This document shows positions 35,825 through 44,685 of a stretch of 64,000 bases of DNA, piece by piece. Below the pieces are notes generated by a model. It searched no databases. It was not told the DNA's origin and saw nothing but the letters and a program-made list of their open reading frames with translations. Position numbers and translations under genes: made by a program. Origin of the DNA: Bradyrhizobium macuxiense (lineage in GTDB: Bacteria; Pseudomonadota; Alphaproteobacteria; Rhizobiales; Xanthobacteraceae); the NCBI RefSeq assembly GCF_007993935.1, contig NZ_VITY01000008.1:186001-250000 (forward strand), read 5' to 3'. Positions within the stretch are counted from its first letter, which is position 1, and each line of letters opens with the position of its first letter.

Positions 35825-36764
35825 GGCGCATCCTCCCGAGCAGGCCCATGATGCCGCCGCGCGCGAACAGCACGATCAGCAGCAGCACCGGGCCGAGGAT
35901 CAGGCCCGAGAACTCAGTGAACTGCGACAGCAGCTCCTCGAGCAGCAGATAGACGATCGCGCCGATGACGGGGCCGAACAGCGAGCCCATGCCGCCGAGG
36001 ATCACCATCACCATCAGGTCGCCGGAACGGGTCCAGTACATCACCGCGGGGCTGACGAAGTCGGTGTTGTTGGCGAGCAGCGCGCCGGCCAGGCCGCAGA
36101 TCGTGCCGGCAATGACGAAACAGACCAGGCGGTAGCGGTTGGCGTGGAAGCCGATCGCCTGCATGCGCTGCTCGTTGGAGCGAACGCCCTGCACCACGAG
36201 ACCGAAGCGCGAATTGACGATGCGCCAGATCAGATAGAGGCCGCCGAACAGGCAGCCGAGGCAGAGATAGTAGAACTGCGTCCGGTCGGACAGGTTGATC
36301 AGGCCGGCGAAATCGCTGCGCTTGTAAACGGTGAGGCCGTCGTCGCCGCCGTAGCGCGACAGCGCGGAAGCGACGTAATAGGCCATCTGCGCAAAGGCCA
36401 GCGTGATCATGATGAAATAGACGCCGCGGGTGCGCAGCGAGAGCGAGCCGATCAGCAGCGCAAACAGCGCCGAGACCACGAGCGCCACCGGCCACTGGAT
36501 GAAGCCGGACCCGATGCCCTCGGCGGCGAGGATGCCGACGGCATAGCCGCCGATGCCGAGATAGGCGGCATGGCCGAAGCTCATCATGCCACCATAGCCC
36601 ATGATCAGATTGAGGCTCGCAGCCGCCAGCGCAAAGATCGTGATGCGGGTGAACAGCGTGAGAATGAAGATATTGCCGGTGGCCGCCGAATAGACCGGCA
36701 GCAGAATGAGCGCGGCGCACATCAGTGCCGCGACCACATTGGAGGCGTTGAGCTTCGGCTTCAT
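35817..36764 (-). CDS. livM: Branched-chain amino acid-type ABC transporter permease LivM
   Basis: A 315-residue permease with about nine hydrophobic segments and the typical GYGGMMSFGHAAYLGIGGYAVG and LGGMGSLFGPVIGA motifs of LivM. The start at 36764 overlaps the livH stop by 4 bases. It forms the membrane channel with LivH. Confidence 0.95.
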   Translation of the reverse strand: MKPKLNASNVVAALMCAALILLPVYSAATGNIFILTLFTRITIFALAAASLNLIMGYGGMMSFGHAAYLGIGGYAVGILAAEGIGSGFIQWPVALVVSALFALLIGSLSLRTRGVYFIMITLAFAQMAYYVASALSRYGGDDGLTVYKRSDFAGLINLSDRTQFYYLCLGCLFGGLYLIWRIVNSRFGLVVQGVRSNEQRMQAIGFHANRYRLVCFVIAGTICGLAGALLANNTDFVSPAVMYWTRSGDLMVMVILGGMGSLFGPVIGAIVYLLLEELLSQFTEFSGLILGPVLLLIVLFARGGIMGLLGRMRRG

Positions 36765-37678
36765 CGTTTGGCCGCCGGGAACAGCCCTTCGGGCCGTAGC
36801 ACAAGGATGATGGCCATCAGGAGGTAGATCAGCATCGAGGACAGCGCCGGCGCCGCGGTCGAGGCGGCAGCCCCGCTCAGGACCTTGCGCAGCAGGTCGG
36901 GCAGGAACGCCCGGCCCATCGTATCGATGATGCCGACGAACAGCGCCGCCATGAAGGCGCCGCGGATCGAGCCGATGCCGCCGATCACGATGATGACGAA
37001 GGCGAGGATCAGGATGTTCTCGCCCATGCCGATCTGCACGGTGAGGATCGGCGCCTGCATCAGCCCGGCGAGACCGGCGAGCGCGGCCCCCAAGCCGAAC
37101 ACCAGCGTGAACAGCAGCTTGATGTTGATGCCGAGCGCCCCGATCATCTCGCGGTTGGAGGCGCCGGCGCGGATCAGCATGCCGACGCGGGTGCGCATCA
37201 CGACGAGATAGAGCATCGCGGCAACCGCCAGCGCGACCACGATGATCATCAGCCGGTAGGCCGGGTAGTACACCCCGGGAATGATCTGCACCGGCACGGT
37301 GAGCCAGGCCGGCAGCGGCAGCGCAAGGCCGGCCGGGCCCCAGATCAGCCGGACGGCATCGTTGAAGAACAGGATCAGGCCGAACGTCGCCAGCACCTGG
37401 TCGAGATGGTCGCGGCCGTAGAGATGCCTGAGCGCGACATATTCGAGCGCGATGCCGAGCAGCAGCGTGGCGCCGAGCGCCAGCAGCGCGCCCAATACGA
37501 AGCTGCCGGTCCAGGCCACGAAGGTCGCCGCGAAATAGGCCCCCATCATGTAGAGCGAGCCGTGCGCCAGGTTGACGAAGTCCATGATGCCGAACACCAG
37601 CGTGAGGCCAGCTGCCAGCAGGAACAGCAGCAGGCCGAATTGCAGGCCGTTCAGCAGTTGTTCGACGACGAGGTACAT
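36761..37678 (-). CDS. livH: Branched-chain amino acid-type ABC transporter permease LivH
   Basis: A 305-residue permease with about eight membrane segments and the LivH-type GIMDFVNLAHGSLYMMGAY and GGIGSIRGAFMAALFVG motifs. It begins the permease-ATPase part of the operon. A palindromic repeat separates it from the upstream binding-protein gene. Confidence 0.95.
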   Translation of the reverse strand: MYLVVEQLLNGLQFGLLLFLLAAGLTLVFGIMDFVNLAHGSLYMMGAYFAATFVAWTGSFVLGALLALGATLLLGIALEYVALRHLYGRDHLDQVLATFGLILFFNDAVRLIWGPAGLALPLPAWLTVPVQIIPGVYYPAYRLMIIVVALAVAAMLYLVVMRTRVGMLIRAGASNREMIGALGINIKLLFTLVFGLGAALAGLAGLMQAPILTVQIGMGENILILAFVIIVIGGIGSIRGAFMAALFVGIIDTMGRAFLPDLLRKVLSGAAASTAAPALSSMLIYLLMAIILVLRPEGLFPAAKR

Positions 37679-37740
37679 CGTGAGGCTACGTCACCTTGAG
37701 CGAAGCGGGATGGGGGTGTCCGCGCATTGCACGCTGCGCG

Positions 37741-37873
37741 TTCTCCCTCGCCCCGCTCTTGCGGGGAGAGGGTTGGGGTGAGGGGCTCTTTCAACGAGTC
37801 GAATACGCAGAAAGAGCCCCTCACCCAATCGCTTCGTGATTGACCTCTCCCCGCAAGAGCGGGGCGAGGTGAA
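37741..37873. repeat. Palindromic repeat, CTCGCCCCGC...GCGGGGCGAGG family
   Basis: Two facing units (ccctcgccccgctcttgcgg with its mirror gcaagagcggggcgagg; ggttggggtgaggggc with gagcccctcacccaatcg). It lies between the binding-protein gene and livH and may tune their relative expression. A related block is embedded in coding sequence at 59199-59360. Confidence 0.88.
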
Positions 37874-37905
37874 GAAGCAAGCCACGGGCCAGAATTACCC
37901 GACAA

Positions 37906-39078
37906 TCATTTCATCGAACACTTGTCGTGAAATTTGTCCTGGTCGTCCTTGACGATGGTCGCGACCGTCTTCAGCGAGAGCTGGCCGTCGGCGTCCTTGA
38001 CCACGTCCTGAAGATAGAAGTTCTGGATCGGGATGTGGTTGTTGCCGTACTTGAACGGGCCGCGCAGCGACTTGAAGTTGGCCTTCTCCATCTCCGCCTT
38101 CATCGCATCCTTCTTGGTGAGGTCGCCCTTCACCGCGACGACGGCGCTGTTGATCAGCTGGGCGGCGTCATAGGCCTGGGCGCCGTAATAGGTCGGGCGC
38201 AGGCCGGGATACTTCTTGTGATAGTCCTCGACGAACTTCTTGTTCTCGGCGTTCGGCAGGTCGTTGACCCATTCCTGCGCGCCGGGAATGCCGATCGCGT
38301 TGTCCTTCTGCAGGGGCAGCGACAATTCGTCGACGGTGAAGGCGGTATAGAGCGGGATCTGCGCCTTGATGCCGGCCTGGGCGTACTGGTTCAGGAACTG
38401 GACGCCGGCGGCGCCCGGATAGAACACGAAGATCGACTCGGCCGTCGAGTTGCGTGCCTTGGTCAGCTCGGCGGAGAAGTCGAGCTGGCTCGGCCACACG
38501 GTGTATTCCTCGCCGACCACCTCGCCCTTGAAGGTGCTCTTCACGCCCGCCAGCATGTCCTTGCCGGCGGCGTAGTTCGGTCCGATCAGGAACACCGATT
38601 TGACGCCCTTCTGGTTCATGTAGAGGCCCATCGCAGCGGGCGTCTGGTCGTTCTGCCAGGAGGTCGAGAATACGTAAGGCGAGCACAATTCGCCGGCGAG
38701 CTGCGACGGACCGGCATTGGCCGAGATCAGGAAGGTCTTCGAATCGACCGCGGTCTTCAGCGAGGCCAGCAGCACGTTCGACCAGATGTAGCCGACGATG
38801 AAGTCGACCTTGTCGGACTGCACCAGCTTCTCGGTCTTCTGCTTGCCGACGTCAGGCTTCTGCTGGTCGTCCTCGTAGATCACCTCGACCGGCTTGCCGT
38901 CGATCTTGCGGCCGAGATGGTCGAGCGCGAGTTCGAACGAATTGCGCATGTCGTTGCCGATCACGGCGGTCGGACCGCTGAAGGTCGAGACGAAGCCGAT
39001 CTTGACGCTGTCAGCCGCCGTCGCGGGCTGCGCCAGCGCCAAAGCCATGGCGCCTGCCAGCCAAAATGCCTTTTTCAT
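37906..39078 (-). CDS. livK: HAAT-family ABC transporter substrate-binding protein
   Basis: A 390-residue periplasmic binding protein (Peripla_BP_6 type). The signal peptide (1-22, cleavage near ATA) is followed by DSVKIGFVSTFSGPTAVIGNDM, the typical first strand and ligand loop. ANAGPSQLAGELCSPYVFSTSWQNDQ is the second loop. The start at 39078 (MKKAFWLAGAM) has GAGGAGGGG upstream; the longer frame has no signal peptide. It is the first gene of the livKHMGF unit. Such proteins from Rhodopseudomonas bind aromatic acids as well as amino acids, so an aromatic ligand is plausible here. Confidence 0.92.
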   Translation of the reverse strand: MKKAFWLAGAMALALAQPATAADSVKIGFVSTFSGPTAVIGNDMRNSFELALDHLGRKIDGKPVEVIYEDDQQKPDVGKQKTEKLVQSDKVDFIVGYIWSNVLLASLKTAVDSKTFLISANAGPSQLAGELCSPYVFSTSWQNDQTPAAMGLYMNQKGVKSVFLIGPNYAAGKDMLAGVKSTFKGEVVGEEYTVWPSQLDFSAELTKARNSTAESIFVFYPGAAGVQFLNQYAQAGIKAQIPLYTAFTVDELSLPLQKDNAIGIPGAQEWVNDLPNAENKKFVEDYHKKYPGLRPTYYGAQAYDAAQLINSAVVAVKGDLTKKDAMKAEMEKANFKSLRGPFKYGNNHIPIQNFYLQDVVKDADGQLSLKTVATIVKDDQDKFHDKCSMK

Positions 39079-39469
39079 ATTCACTCCCCTCCTCAACCAA
39101 AGATTCCGCCAGGCCCAATCGAGGCCGGCGGTCACGCTTTGCGCACGTCGTTCTGTGACGTATTTTGTGCGCGATATCGCAAGTCTGCAGCAAGCATGAA
39201 CCGACGGCACCCAATTAGAACCTTCGGCGCATACCCCAGCACCGTGCATCATAATTCGTCTAAATCGACCATGGCAAGAAATATAATGCCGGTTGCGTAG
39301 GCAACGATTGTCGCAGGCCCCAGCTCCCTTCCAACGGCCGCGGCGCGCAGTGCAGCAGGCTTTAACGATCCGGTAAAGCAGCCGGAAACCACATGCCGGC
39401 AGGCGCGCGCGGGCTTCATGGTCCGGAAAGCATCGCCCGGCGAGGCTGCCGCCAAAAGGGGTGCGTCAC
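39079..39469. other. Divergent intergenic region between livK and the DUF805 gene
   Basis: About 390 bases with no convincing gene. It should hold the leftward livK promoter. GCGCAC at 39141 and GTGCGC at 39167 form a widely spaced inverted repeat, too weak to call an operator. The right half shows nothing distinctive. Confidence 0.5.
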
Positions 39470-40018
39470 ATGCTGAATTACATCTTCGGCTTCAATGCCC
39501 GGATAGGCCGGTTGGCCTTCTTCTTCTGCGGCTTCGTGGCGGGCATCGGCTTCCTGATGCTGGTCTACGGCATCACGGGCAATGCACCGGCGAGCGGGAG
39601 GACGGACGTGCTGCTGGCGCAGGCAGCGAACAGCCCCGCGTTGATCTTTTCGTTCTATGGCATGCTGGTCGTCTGCTTCATGCTGCAGTCGATGCGGGTG
39701 CGCGACATCGGATGGGATCCGGTCTGCGTGATGGCGGCATGGATCGCCCTGATGGTGCTCGACAGGGCCGTTGCCGGACGATTTCCCGAATACGCACTGA
39801 CCTATCAGCACACCACAACGGTGGTCGGCACGGCCGTCAATGGCGTGATGAACCTGGTGCTGATGTTCTGGCCGGGCAGCGGCCGTTCCGACGAAGCGTC
39901 GTCCTTGCCGCGCGAGAGCGGCGGCGATGGCATGTTTGAACGAAACGGCGCACCGGCCGCGGCCGGCAGCCGCGTGGCGCGGATTGCCAGCGGCGAATTC
40001 GGCGGCAAGACGCGGTAG
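39470..40018 (+). CDS. DUF805-like membrane protein
   Basis: A 182-residue protein that opens MLNYIFGFNARIGRLAFFF, the pattern of DUF805 (YhaH/YhaI) proteins, with about four hydrophobic segments (residues 10-32, 55-72, 80-97, 115-130) and a polar C-terminal tail of about 45 residues. Function is unknown. ATG at 39470 is chosen over the in-frame GTG at 39461 because AAAAGGGG lies 8 bases before it. The neighbours on both sides are on the other strand, so it is probably monocistronic. Confidence 0.7.
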   Translation: MLNYIFGFNARIGRLAFFFCGFVAGIGFLMLVYGITGNAPASGRTDVLLAQAANSPALIFSFYGMLVVCFMLQSMRVRDIGWDPVCVMAAWIALMVLDRAVAGRFPEYALTYQHTTTVVGTAVNGVMNLVLMFWPGSGRSDEASSLPRESGGDGMFERNGAPAAAGSRVARIASGEFGGKTR

Positions 40019-40035
40019 CGGCGCTCTCTCCCCAC

Positions 40036-40178
40036 TGTCGTCCCTGCCTAGTGCGCAATTGCGCACGGGAGCAGGGACCCATAACCACCGTCTTGTGTTG
40101 TCGAAGCGGGCTGGGGCCCCAGCATCGCAAACCAATTCCCAGTCGTGGTTGTGGGTCCCGGCCTTCGCCGGGACGACA
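40036..40178. repeat. Palindromic intergenic repeat, GTCCC/GGGAC family (copy 3)
   Basis: Arms tgtcgtccctgcc...gcagggacccataaccacc and the mirror gtggttgtgggtcccggcc...gggacgaca. Near its left end lies the extra short palindrome GTGCGCAATTGCGCAC. Between the convergent DUF805 and sigma-factor genes. Confidence 0.88.
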
Positions 40179-40228
40179 CTGAGTTTGTGGTACGGCCACT
40201 GCGCTACAAAGGCTGCGGCAGCGACCGC

Positions 40229-41125
40229 CTACCCCTCGTCCACCGCCCATTCGGCGCCCTCGATCGCATAGGACGCGTGGCGGAAATCCCTGATGGTCGC
40301 GACCTTGTCGGCCGACCAGTCGAGCAGCATGAACGATCGCGGCGGCGCGTCCAGAGCGTCGGGATCGAACACCAGGATCGCCGGACGTCCATCGACCTGT
40401 CCGGTCACCAAATGCCAGTCACTGATCTTCGCATAATTGCCGAAATAGCGTGACACCTCGGCCTTGCCGTTCAACCGTGTCCGGTTGACGAGCTCGAGCC
40501 TGATGTCATCGGCGATCATGGCGCGGATGGCGTCGAAGTCGCGGGCGTTGAAGCGGCCGACATAGGCGTTCAGCCTGACACGATCGTCCGGCGACAGGCC
40601 GGGCCGCGGCGCATCATCAGGCTCGCGGGCGAACGCGCGCAGCTGCGTGCGTCCGCGATGCAGCGCCGCCTTCACCGCGGGCAGGCTGAAATCCATGATG
40701 CCGCAGACCTCCTGCAGGGAGCAGCCGAGCACGTCCATCAGGATCACGCTTGAACGCTGCGCCACCGGCAGGCGCATGAAGGTGCGCAGGCTGCTTGCCG
40801 CGATCTCGCGGCGGCTGACATCGTCAAGCTCTGCAGCCATCATGTCCACCTCCTCCGAAGAGTGGAGCGCATCCTGGCGGTTGCGCCGCCTGAGGAAATC
40901 GAGCGCGGTGTTGTGTGCGATCCGGAACAGCCAGGCTTCCGGGTTCTGGATCGGGACCGCGGACGCGAAGCCTTGCATCGCCTTGATCAGCGCGTCCTGC
41001 AGCACATCCTCGCCGTCGATGACAGATCCGACCATGCGGGCGCAGTAGCGATGCAGCCTTGGCCGCATCGCCGCCAGCAGCGCCTCGACGTCGGTCGCGG
41101 CCGGCACTTGGGGTGGTGACGTCAT
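40229..41125 (-). CDS. ECF sigma factor with C-terminal SnoaL-like domain
   Basis: A 298-residue extracytoplasmic-function sigma factor. Region 2 (about 12-85: DGEDVLQDALIKAM, AWLFRIAHNTALDFLRRR) and region 4 (about 112-165: LPVAQRSSVILMDVLGCSLQEVCGIMDF) are followed by a SnoaL-like domain (about 185-285) as in the SigJ/ECF41 groups, in which this domain controls activity in place of an anti-sigma factor. The DGGGR motif of classical ECF41 is not seen. The start at 41125 is downstream of the ORF limit by 11 codons. A small protein gene lies 29 bases upstream on the same strand. Confidence 0.88.
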   Translation of the reverse strand: MTSPPQVPAATDVEALLAAMRPRLHRYCARMVGSVIDGEDVLQDALIKAMQGFASAVPIQNPEAWLFRIAHNTALDFLRRRNRQDALHSSEEVDMMAAELDDVSRREIAASSLRTFMRLPVAQRSSVILMDVLGCSLQEVCGIMDFSLPAVKAALHRGRTQLRAFAREPDDAPRPGLSPDDRVRLNAYVGRFNARDFDAIRAMIADDIRLELVNRTRLNGKAEVSRYFGNYAKISDWHLVTGQVDGRPAILVFDPDALDAPPRSFMLLDWSADKVATIRDFRHASYAIEGAEWAVDEG

Positions 41126-41154
41126 GATGGCTCCGCCAAGTCGGTTCGCTCGGT

Positions 41155-41463
41155 TCACGGCTCATCCAGCATACGATAATTCCCGACAATCACCGCACTG
41201 CGAACCACCGGCGGCTCGGCGCAACGATCCCGGATGCCGTCCTGGAAGGCCTGGAACGCAGCCAGTTTCGGGATCGGGCTCGAGCCGTCGTCGGCCGCGG
41301 TCTCGACCATGTGGATGAAGGTGTCGTCCTCCAGGCGCAGGGTCATGTAGCGCACGCCATCCGGATTGGCCGCCTTCAACTCGGCGAACACAGCCGCAAC
41401 CAGCGCGGCATTCTTCTCCGCCATCTCCGGCTTGGTCTTGTACCTGATCAGGGTCCGTCTCAT
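41155..41463 (-). CDS. Small protein, possible dimeric alpha/beta-barrel fold
   Basis: A 102-residue protein that opens MRRTLIRYKTKPEMAEKNAALV and contains YMTLRLEDDTFIHMVE, consistent with the antibiotic-biosynthesis-monooxygenase-like ferredoxin fold. No catalytic motif was recognised. It lies immediately upstream of the ECF sigma factor, so the two are probably cotranscribed; proteins of this size often partner SigJ/ECF41-type sigma factors. Confidence 0.7.
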   Translation of the reverse strand: MRRTLIRYKTKPEMAEKNAALVAAVFAELKAANPDGVRYMTLRLEDDTFIHMVETAADDGSSPIPKLAAFQAFQDGIRDRCAEPPVVRSAVIVGNYRMLDEP

Positions 41464-41645
41464 CGCAACCTCCTTGGCCTGGTTTTGCGGCCTGAACCGG
41501 CCGCGTCAGACCAAAGGACGTTTGCGGACCGCCAAAGGATGCGGTCCGGCAAAGATAATTTTTGGCCGAATCCTTTGCCTGTCCCGGTTCGTCCTTGCCG
41601 GCGAAGCGCGCCGCAAGCCCCGCGGCGCGTCAATGGAGAACCACC

Positions 41646-43040
41646 ATGCAGACCCCTGAACAGCGCTGGGTGCTCGGCCTCACCGCGCTGGCATCCTTCA
41701 TGATGGCGCTGGACGCCATGATCATGACCACCGCCTTCGCCACCATCCGCGCCGATTTCGGAAGCCGGGTGGAGACGCTGCAATGGACCGTCAACGCCTT
41801 CAATCTGACCTTTGCGGTGCTGCTGCTGACCGGTGCTGCGCTCGGCGACCGTTTCGGGCGGCGCAGGATGTTCGCGGCCGGGATTGGCCTGTTCGTCGTG
41901 GCCTCGGCGGCCTGCGCGCTGGCCGGCAACGCCGCGGCACTGATCGCCGCCCGCGCCTTGCAAGGCGCAGGTGCGGCGCTGGTGATGCCGCTGGCGATGG
42001 CGATCCTGAGCGGCGCGTTCGGCCGCGAGGAGCGTGCGCGCGCGCTCGGCATCTTCAGCGGCATCACAGGATGCGCGCTGATCATCGGCCCCGCGATCGG
42101 CGGCTTCATCACCGAGCATCTCGGCTGGCGCTGGATCTTCTGGATCAATTTGCCGATCGGCCTGATCGCGATTGGTCTCGTGCTGGCCCGGCTGCGCGAA
42201 AGTTTTGGCCCCGCAGCGCCGCTCGACGTCACCGGGCTGACGCTGGTCGCGCTCGCGGCGCTCGCTTTGGTCTGGGGCCTGTTGCGCGGCAACAGCGTCG
42301 GATGGGCCAGCGCGGAAGTCGCGGGCGCCTTGATCACAGGCGCCGCGCTGACGGTGACGTTCGTGTTGTGGGAACTGCGTGCGAAAAGCCCGATGGTGCC
42401 GATGCGGCTGTTCGCGGCAAGGCCGTTCGCGTCCGGCATGGCCGCGAGCGTGCTGTTCTACGCCGCGATGTACGGCGTGCTGTTCCTGCTGCCGCAGTTC
42501 CTGCAGATCGTGCTCGGCTTCGACGCCTTCGGCGCCGGGCTGCGCCTGATCCCGTGGACCGCGACATTGTTCGTCACGGCGCCGATCGCAGGCGCCGTGG
42601 TCAACCGCTTCGGCGAACGCACGCTTGTGGTCACCGGCCTCTTGATGCAGGCGATCGGGCTTGGCTGGATCAGCGAGATTGTGAGTCCCATCGTGCCCTA
42701 TGCCGCGCTGGTCGCGCCGCTGGTGCTGGCCGGCGTCGGCGTGTCGATGGCGATGCCGGCCGCGCAGAACGCGGTGCTGAGCTCGGTTGCCGTCAGCGAG
42801 ATGGGCAAGGCGTCGGGCATCTTCAACATGGGCCGCTTCCTCGGCGGCATGTTCGGGATCGCCGCGCTGGTGGCGAGCTTCGTCGCCAACGGCGCGGCCG
42901 ATTCGTCCGGACATTTCAGCAATGGATTCGCTGCGGCGATGAGCCTTGCGGCAATGCTGTCATTCGCCGGCGCTGTCGCGGGACTGTTCCTGCCGATGCG
43001 GCGACAGGTCGTCGCCAAAGCCGCGCCGCAGGACGCGTGA
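41646..43040 (+). CDS. DHA2 family MFS drug-type exporter
   Basis: A 464-residue transporter of the EmrB/QacA (DHA2) class with about 14 membrane segments. Motif A-like GDRFGRRRMF (about 75-84) and the later GIFSGITGCALIIGPAIGGFI segment are present. It should export hydrophobic or aromatic compounds using the proton gradient. The start at 41646 (MQTPEQRWVLGL) has GGAG 7 bases before it; the open frame upstream is not protein-like. It is divergent from the sigma-factor operon, which suggests possible control by that sigma factor, but no conserved promoter was identified. Confidence 0.9.
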   Translation: MQTPEQRWVLGLTALASFMMALDAMIMTTAFATIRADFGSRVETLQWTVNAFNLTFAVLLLTGAALGDRFGRRRMFAAGIGLFVVASAACALAGNAAALIAARALQGAGAALVMPLAMAILSGAFGREERARALGIFSGITGCALIIGPAIGGFITEHLGWRWIFWINLPIGLIAIGLVLARLRESFGPAAPLDVTGLTLVALAALALVWGLLRGNSVGWASAEVAGALITGAALTVTFVLWELRAKSPMVPMRLFAARPFASGMAASVLFYAAMYGVLFLLPQFLQIVLGFDAFGAGLRLIPWTATLFVTAPIAGAVVNRFGERTLVVTGLLMQAIGLGWISEIVSPIVPYAALVAPLVLAGVGVSMAMPAAQNAVLSSVAVSEMGKASGIFNMGRFLGGMFGIAALVASFVANGAADSSGHFSNGFAAAMSLAAMLSFAGAVAGLFLPMRRQVVAKAAPQDA

Positions 43041-43155
43041 GACGCGCAGCGATTGGGTTTTGCTATCGGGCGATCAGGCAATTCGTATTGGAATGAGGCC
43101 GCGAATGAATACATAATCAAGCGACGAAGCCGTTCGAAACCGAGGGCGACATCAG

Positions 43156-44430
43156 ATGACGCAAGCGCCGGCCAAACCTCATCGCGTGGTGATCGTCGGC
43201 GCCGGCTTCGGCGGGCTGGAAGCCGCCTTCGGTCTTCGCGGCGCGCCGGTCGAGATCACGCTGATCGACCGCCGCAACCATCACCTGTTCCAGCCGCTGC
43301 TCTACCAGGTCGCGACCGCATCGCTTGCCACCAGCGAGATCGCCTGGCCGATCCGCTATCTCCTCCGCGACCGCCCCGACGTGACGACGCTGTTCGCCAA
43401 TGTCTGCGGCATCGACGCGGCGGCGAAGCAGGTGGAGCTCGACGACGGCGGCAGCATTCCCTACGACACGCTGATCCTCGCCACCGGCGCGCGTCACGCC
43501 TATTTCGGCCATGACGAATGGGAGCCGTTCGCGCCGGGCCTGAAGACGCTGGAGGACGCCACCACGCTCAGGCGGCGCATCCTGGTCGCCTTCGAGCGCG
43601 CCGAGCGCGAGACCGATCCCGACAAGCGCGCGGCGCTCCTGACCTTCGTCATCATCGGCGCCGGGCCGACCGGCGTCGAGATGGCCGGCACCATCGCCGA
43701 CCTCGCCAAGGACACCCTGCCGCAGGACTTCCGCCACATCGACACGCGCAAGGCGCGCGTGGTGCTGATCGAGGCCGGGCCGCGCGTGCTGGCAGGCTTT
43801 CCGGATGACCTCTCGGCCTATGCGCAGGCGTCGCTGGAAAAACTCGGCGTCGAGGTGATGCTGGGCGAGCCGGTCACCGAATGCTCGGCCGACGGCGTGG
43901 TGTTCGGCGGCAAGCGGCTGGAGGCGCGCACCATCGTGTGGGCCGCCGGCGTGCGCGCCTCGCGCGCCGCCGAGTGGCTGAATGCGCCGGCCGACCGCGC
44001 CCATCGGCTGCAGGTCGAGCCGGATCTGACCGTGCCCGGTCATCCCGATGTCTTCGCGGTCGGCGATACCATCACGATCAAGGGCCCCGACGGCAATCCG
44101 GTGCCCGGCATCGCGCCGGCCGCCAAGCAGGAGGGGCGCTACGTCGCTGCCCTGATCAAGGCCCGGCTCGACGGCAAGACGCTGCCGCCGTTCCGCTACA
44201 AGCATGCCGGCAGCCTTGCGCAGATCGGCAAGAAGAAGGCGGTGATCGATTTCGGCTGGCTCAAGCTGCGCGGCTCGCTGGCATGGTGGATCTGGGGCCT
44301 CGCCCACATCTACTTCCTGATCGGCGTGCGACACCGCATTGCCGTGGCGATGAACTGGCTCTGGATCCACACCCGCGACCAGCGCGCCGCGCGGCTGATC
44401 ACCCAAGGCAGCAGCAAGGTCGCGCAGTAG
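43156..44430 (+). CDS. ndh: Type II NADH dehydrogenase (NDH-2) or related NAD(P)/FAD oxidoreductase
   Basis: A 424-residue single-subunit flavoprotein with two dinucleotide folds: FAD site VVIVGAGFGGLEAA (about 11-24), second site FVIIGAGPTGVEMAG (about 165-179), the ATGARHAYFG segment and the late GDT motif (FAVGDTITIKG). The C-terminal hydrophobic, amphipathic segment (LKLRGSLAWWIWGLAHIYFLIGVRHR) is that used for membrane attachment in NDH-2. It oxidises NADH with quinone without pumping protons. It is monocistronic, 115 bases after the exporter. Confidence 0.9.
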   Translation: MTQAPAKPHRVVIVGAGFGGLEAAFGLRGAPVEITLIDRRNHHLFQPLLYQVATASLATSEIAWPIRYLLRDRPDVTTLFANVCGIDAAAKQVELDDGGSIPYDTLILATGARHAYFGHDEWEPFAPGLKTLEDATTLRRRILVAFERAERETDPDKRAALLTFVIIGAGPTGVEMAGTIADLAKDTLPQDFRHIDTRKARVVLIEAGPRVLAGFPDDLSAYAQASLEKLGVEVMLGEPVTECSADGVVFGGKRLEARTIVWAAGVRASRAAEWLNAPADRAHRLQVEPDLTVPGHPDVFAVGDTITIKGPDGNPVPGIAPAAKQEGRYVAALIKARLDGKTLPPFRYKHAGSLAQIGKKKAVIDFGWLKLRGSLAWWIWGLAHIYFLIGVRHRIAVAMNWLWIHTRDQRAARLITQGSSKVAQ

Positions 44431-44489
44431 GCGCCGCTTTGGCGACGCTCCGCGCCCTCTCCTTCATCAGTCATTGCGAGCTGCGAACC

Positions 44490-44592
44490 CGTCACCCTGG
44501 GGAGGCCGCGCAGCGGCCGTTTCGAAGGGCGAACGGCCCGGCCGGTGGCCGCACATCCTTCGAGACGCGCTTCGCGCTCCTCAGGATGACGG
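44490..44592. repeat. Palindromic repeat, GTCATCCTGAGG family (copy 2)
   Basis: Arms gtcaccctggggaggccgcg and gcgctcctcaggatgac with inner 'ttcgaagggc' and 'catccttcgag'. The sequence diverges from the copy at 22450. It lies between ndh and the tannase-like gene. Confidence 0.85.
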
Positions 44593-44685
44593 GACCACTG
44601 GGTGAACCTGCATTTTCAATCATTGTGCGCCACCGCTTCACGTGAAATACTTGCCGCAGCAACCAATTTTCCAAGGGAGGAAGCA

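Noticed and set aside
39141..39172. GCGCAC...GTGCGC inverted repeat upstream of livK as an operator
   Set aside because: The arms are short and 20 bases apart, which is likely by chance at this GC content.
41460..42914. 484-codon minus-strand frame opposite the DHA2 exporter
   Set aside because: Low-complexity, charged, and antisense to a clear 14-segment transporter.
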